From NCBI GenBank assembly GCA_030431355.1, contig JAUIJG010000305.1:1-6636 (forward strand): a DNA stretch of 6,636 nucleotides, written 5' to 3'. The stretch's first letter is position 1, and each line of letters starts with the position of its first letter. Source of the stretch: a bacterium. Its GTDB lineage: Bacteria; Cyanobacteriota; Vampirovibrionia; Obscuribacterales; Obscuribacteraceae. Positions 6,585 through 6,636 of the stretch are shown here, piece by piece. The position numbers and the translations under genes are program-made. The notes below the pieces were generated by a model, which saw only the letters and a list, made by a program, of their open reading frames with translations, had not been told where the DNA came from and searched no databases.

Positions 6585-6635
6585 GGTCCTCCCGGTAAAA
6601 TCGCTCACTCATGAAGCGATTACCACCAGGGGGCC
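6585..6635. repeat. Long imperfect inverted repeat at the right window edge
   Basis: GGTA-aa-ATCGCT (6594-6605) pairs with AGCGATTACC (6615-6624) around a 9-base loop, giving ten Watson-Crick pairs with a 2-base bulge. Beyond a 2x4 internal loop, seven more pairs are possible between 6585-6591 and 6629-6635, two of them G-U in + strand RNA. The G-U pairs would be A-C mismatches in minus strand RNA, so the fold favours a rightward transcript. No T-run is seen before the window ends. It could be a terminator cut by the edge, a leader structure of a gene further right, or part of a dispersed repeat. Confidence 0.5.
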
Positions 6636-6636
6636 A

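Noticed and set aside
6027..6614. 195-residue open frame on the + strand, antisense to the EEP-like gene and running into the intergenic region
   Set aside because: Most of it mirrors the opposing gene, its start has no clear ribosome site, and the product shows no recognisable domain. It ends inside the hairpin loop by chance.

Overview
The window is a compact stretch of bacterial chromosome with moderate GC content. It has tight gene spacing, Shine-Dalgarno sites and ATG starts. I see no rRNA, tRNA, CRISPR array, insertion sequence or phage gene. The sequence alone does not fix the phylum. The gene content (DltD/DUF1574-like SGNH proteins, a GT-C-like membrane protein, a membrane-anchored EEP-fold protein) would suit an environmental bacterium that invests in envelope or extracellular glycans. 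An Obscuribacter-like (Vampirovibrionia) host is a guess I cannot support further.

Left part, + strand (1-5180): one probable operon. The first ~56 bases may hold the last codons of an upstream gene whose TGA overlaps the next ATG. Two tandem genes (53-1366 and 1341-2687) then encode divergent paralogues: single-pass, extracytoplasmic SGNH-hydrolase-like proteins with a GSS serine motif and a C-terminal D-x-x-H motif. Their layout resembles the DltD/AlgX/DUF1574 type of acyl-transfer partner protein. A 33-bp gap leads to an 819-residue protein (2721-5180) with about ten membrane helices and two C-terminal beta-rich domains, which looks like a GT-C-type glycosyltransferase.

Right part, - strand (6424-5177): a convergent gene for a three-helix membrane protein with an extracytoplasmic endonuclease/exonuclease/phosphatase (EEP) fold. 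Several of its catalytic positions appear substituted, so it may be a pseudoenzyme. Its stop codon interlocks with that of the glycosyltransferase-like gene (4-bp overlap). The remaining ~210 bases (6425-6636) hold its ribosome site, a weak promoter candidate and a long imperfect hairpin at the window edge.

Working model (inference): the glycosyltransferase-like protein adds a sugar to an envelope glycan on the outer face of the membrane. The two SGNH proteins add or remove acyl groups on the same polymer. An MBOAT acyl donor, expected for such systems, is not visible; the gene just left of the window would be the first place to look. The link of the EEP-like protein to this pathway rests only on adjacency and similar cell location.
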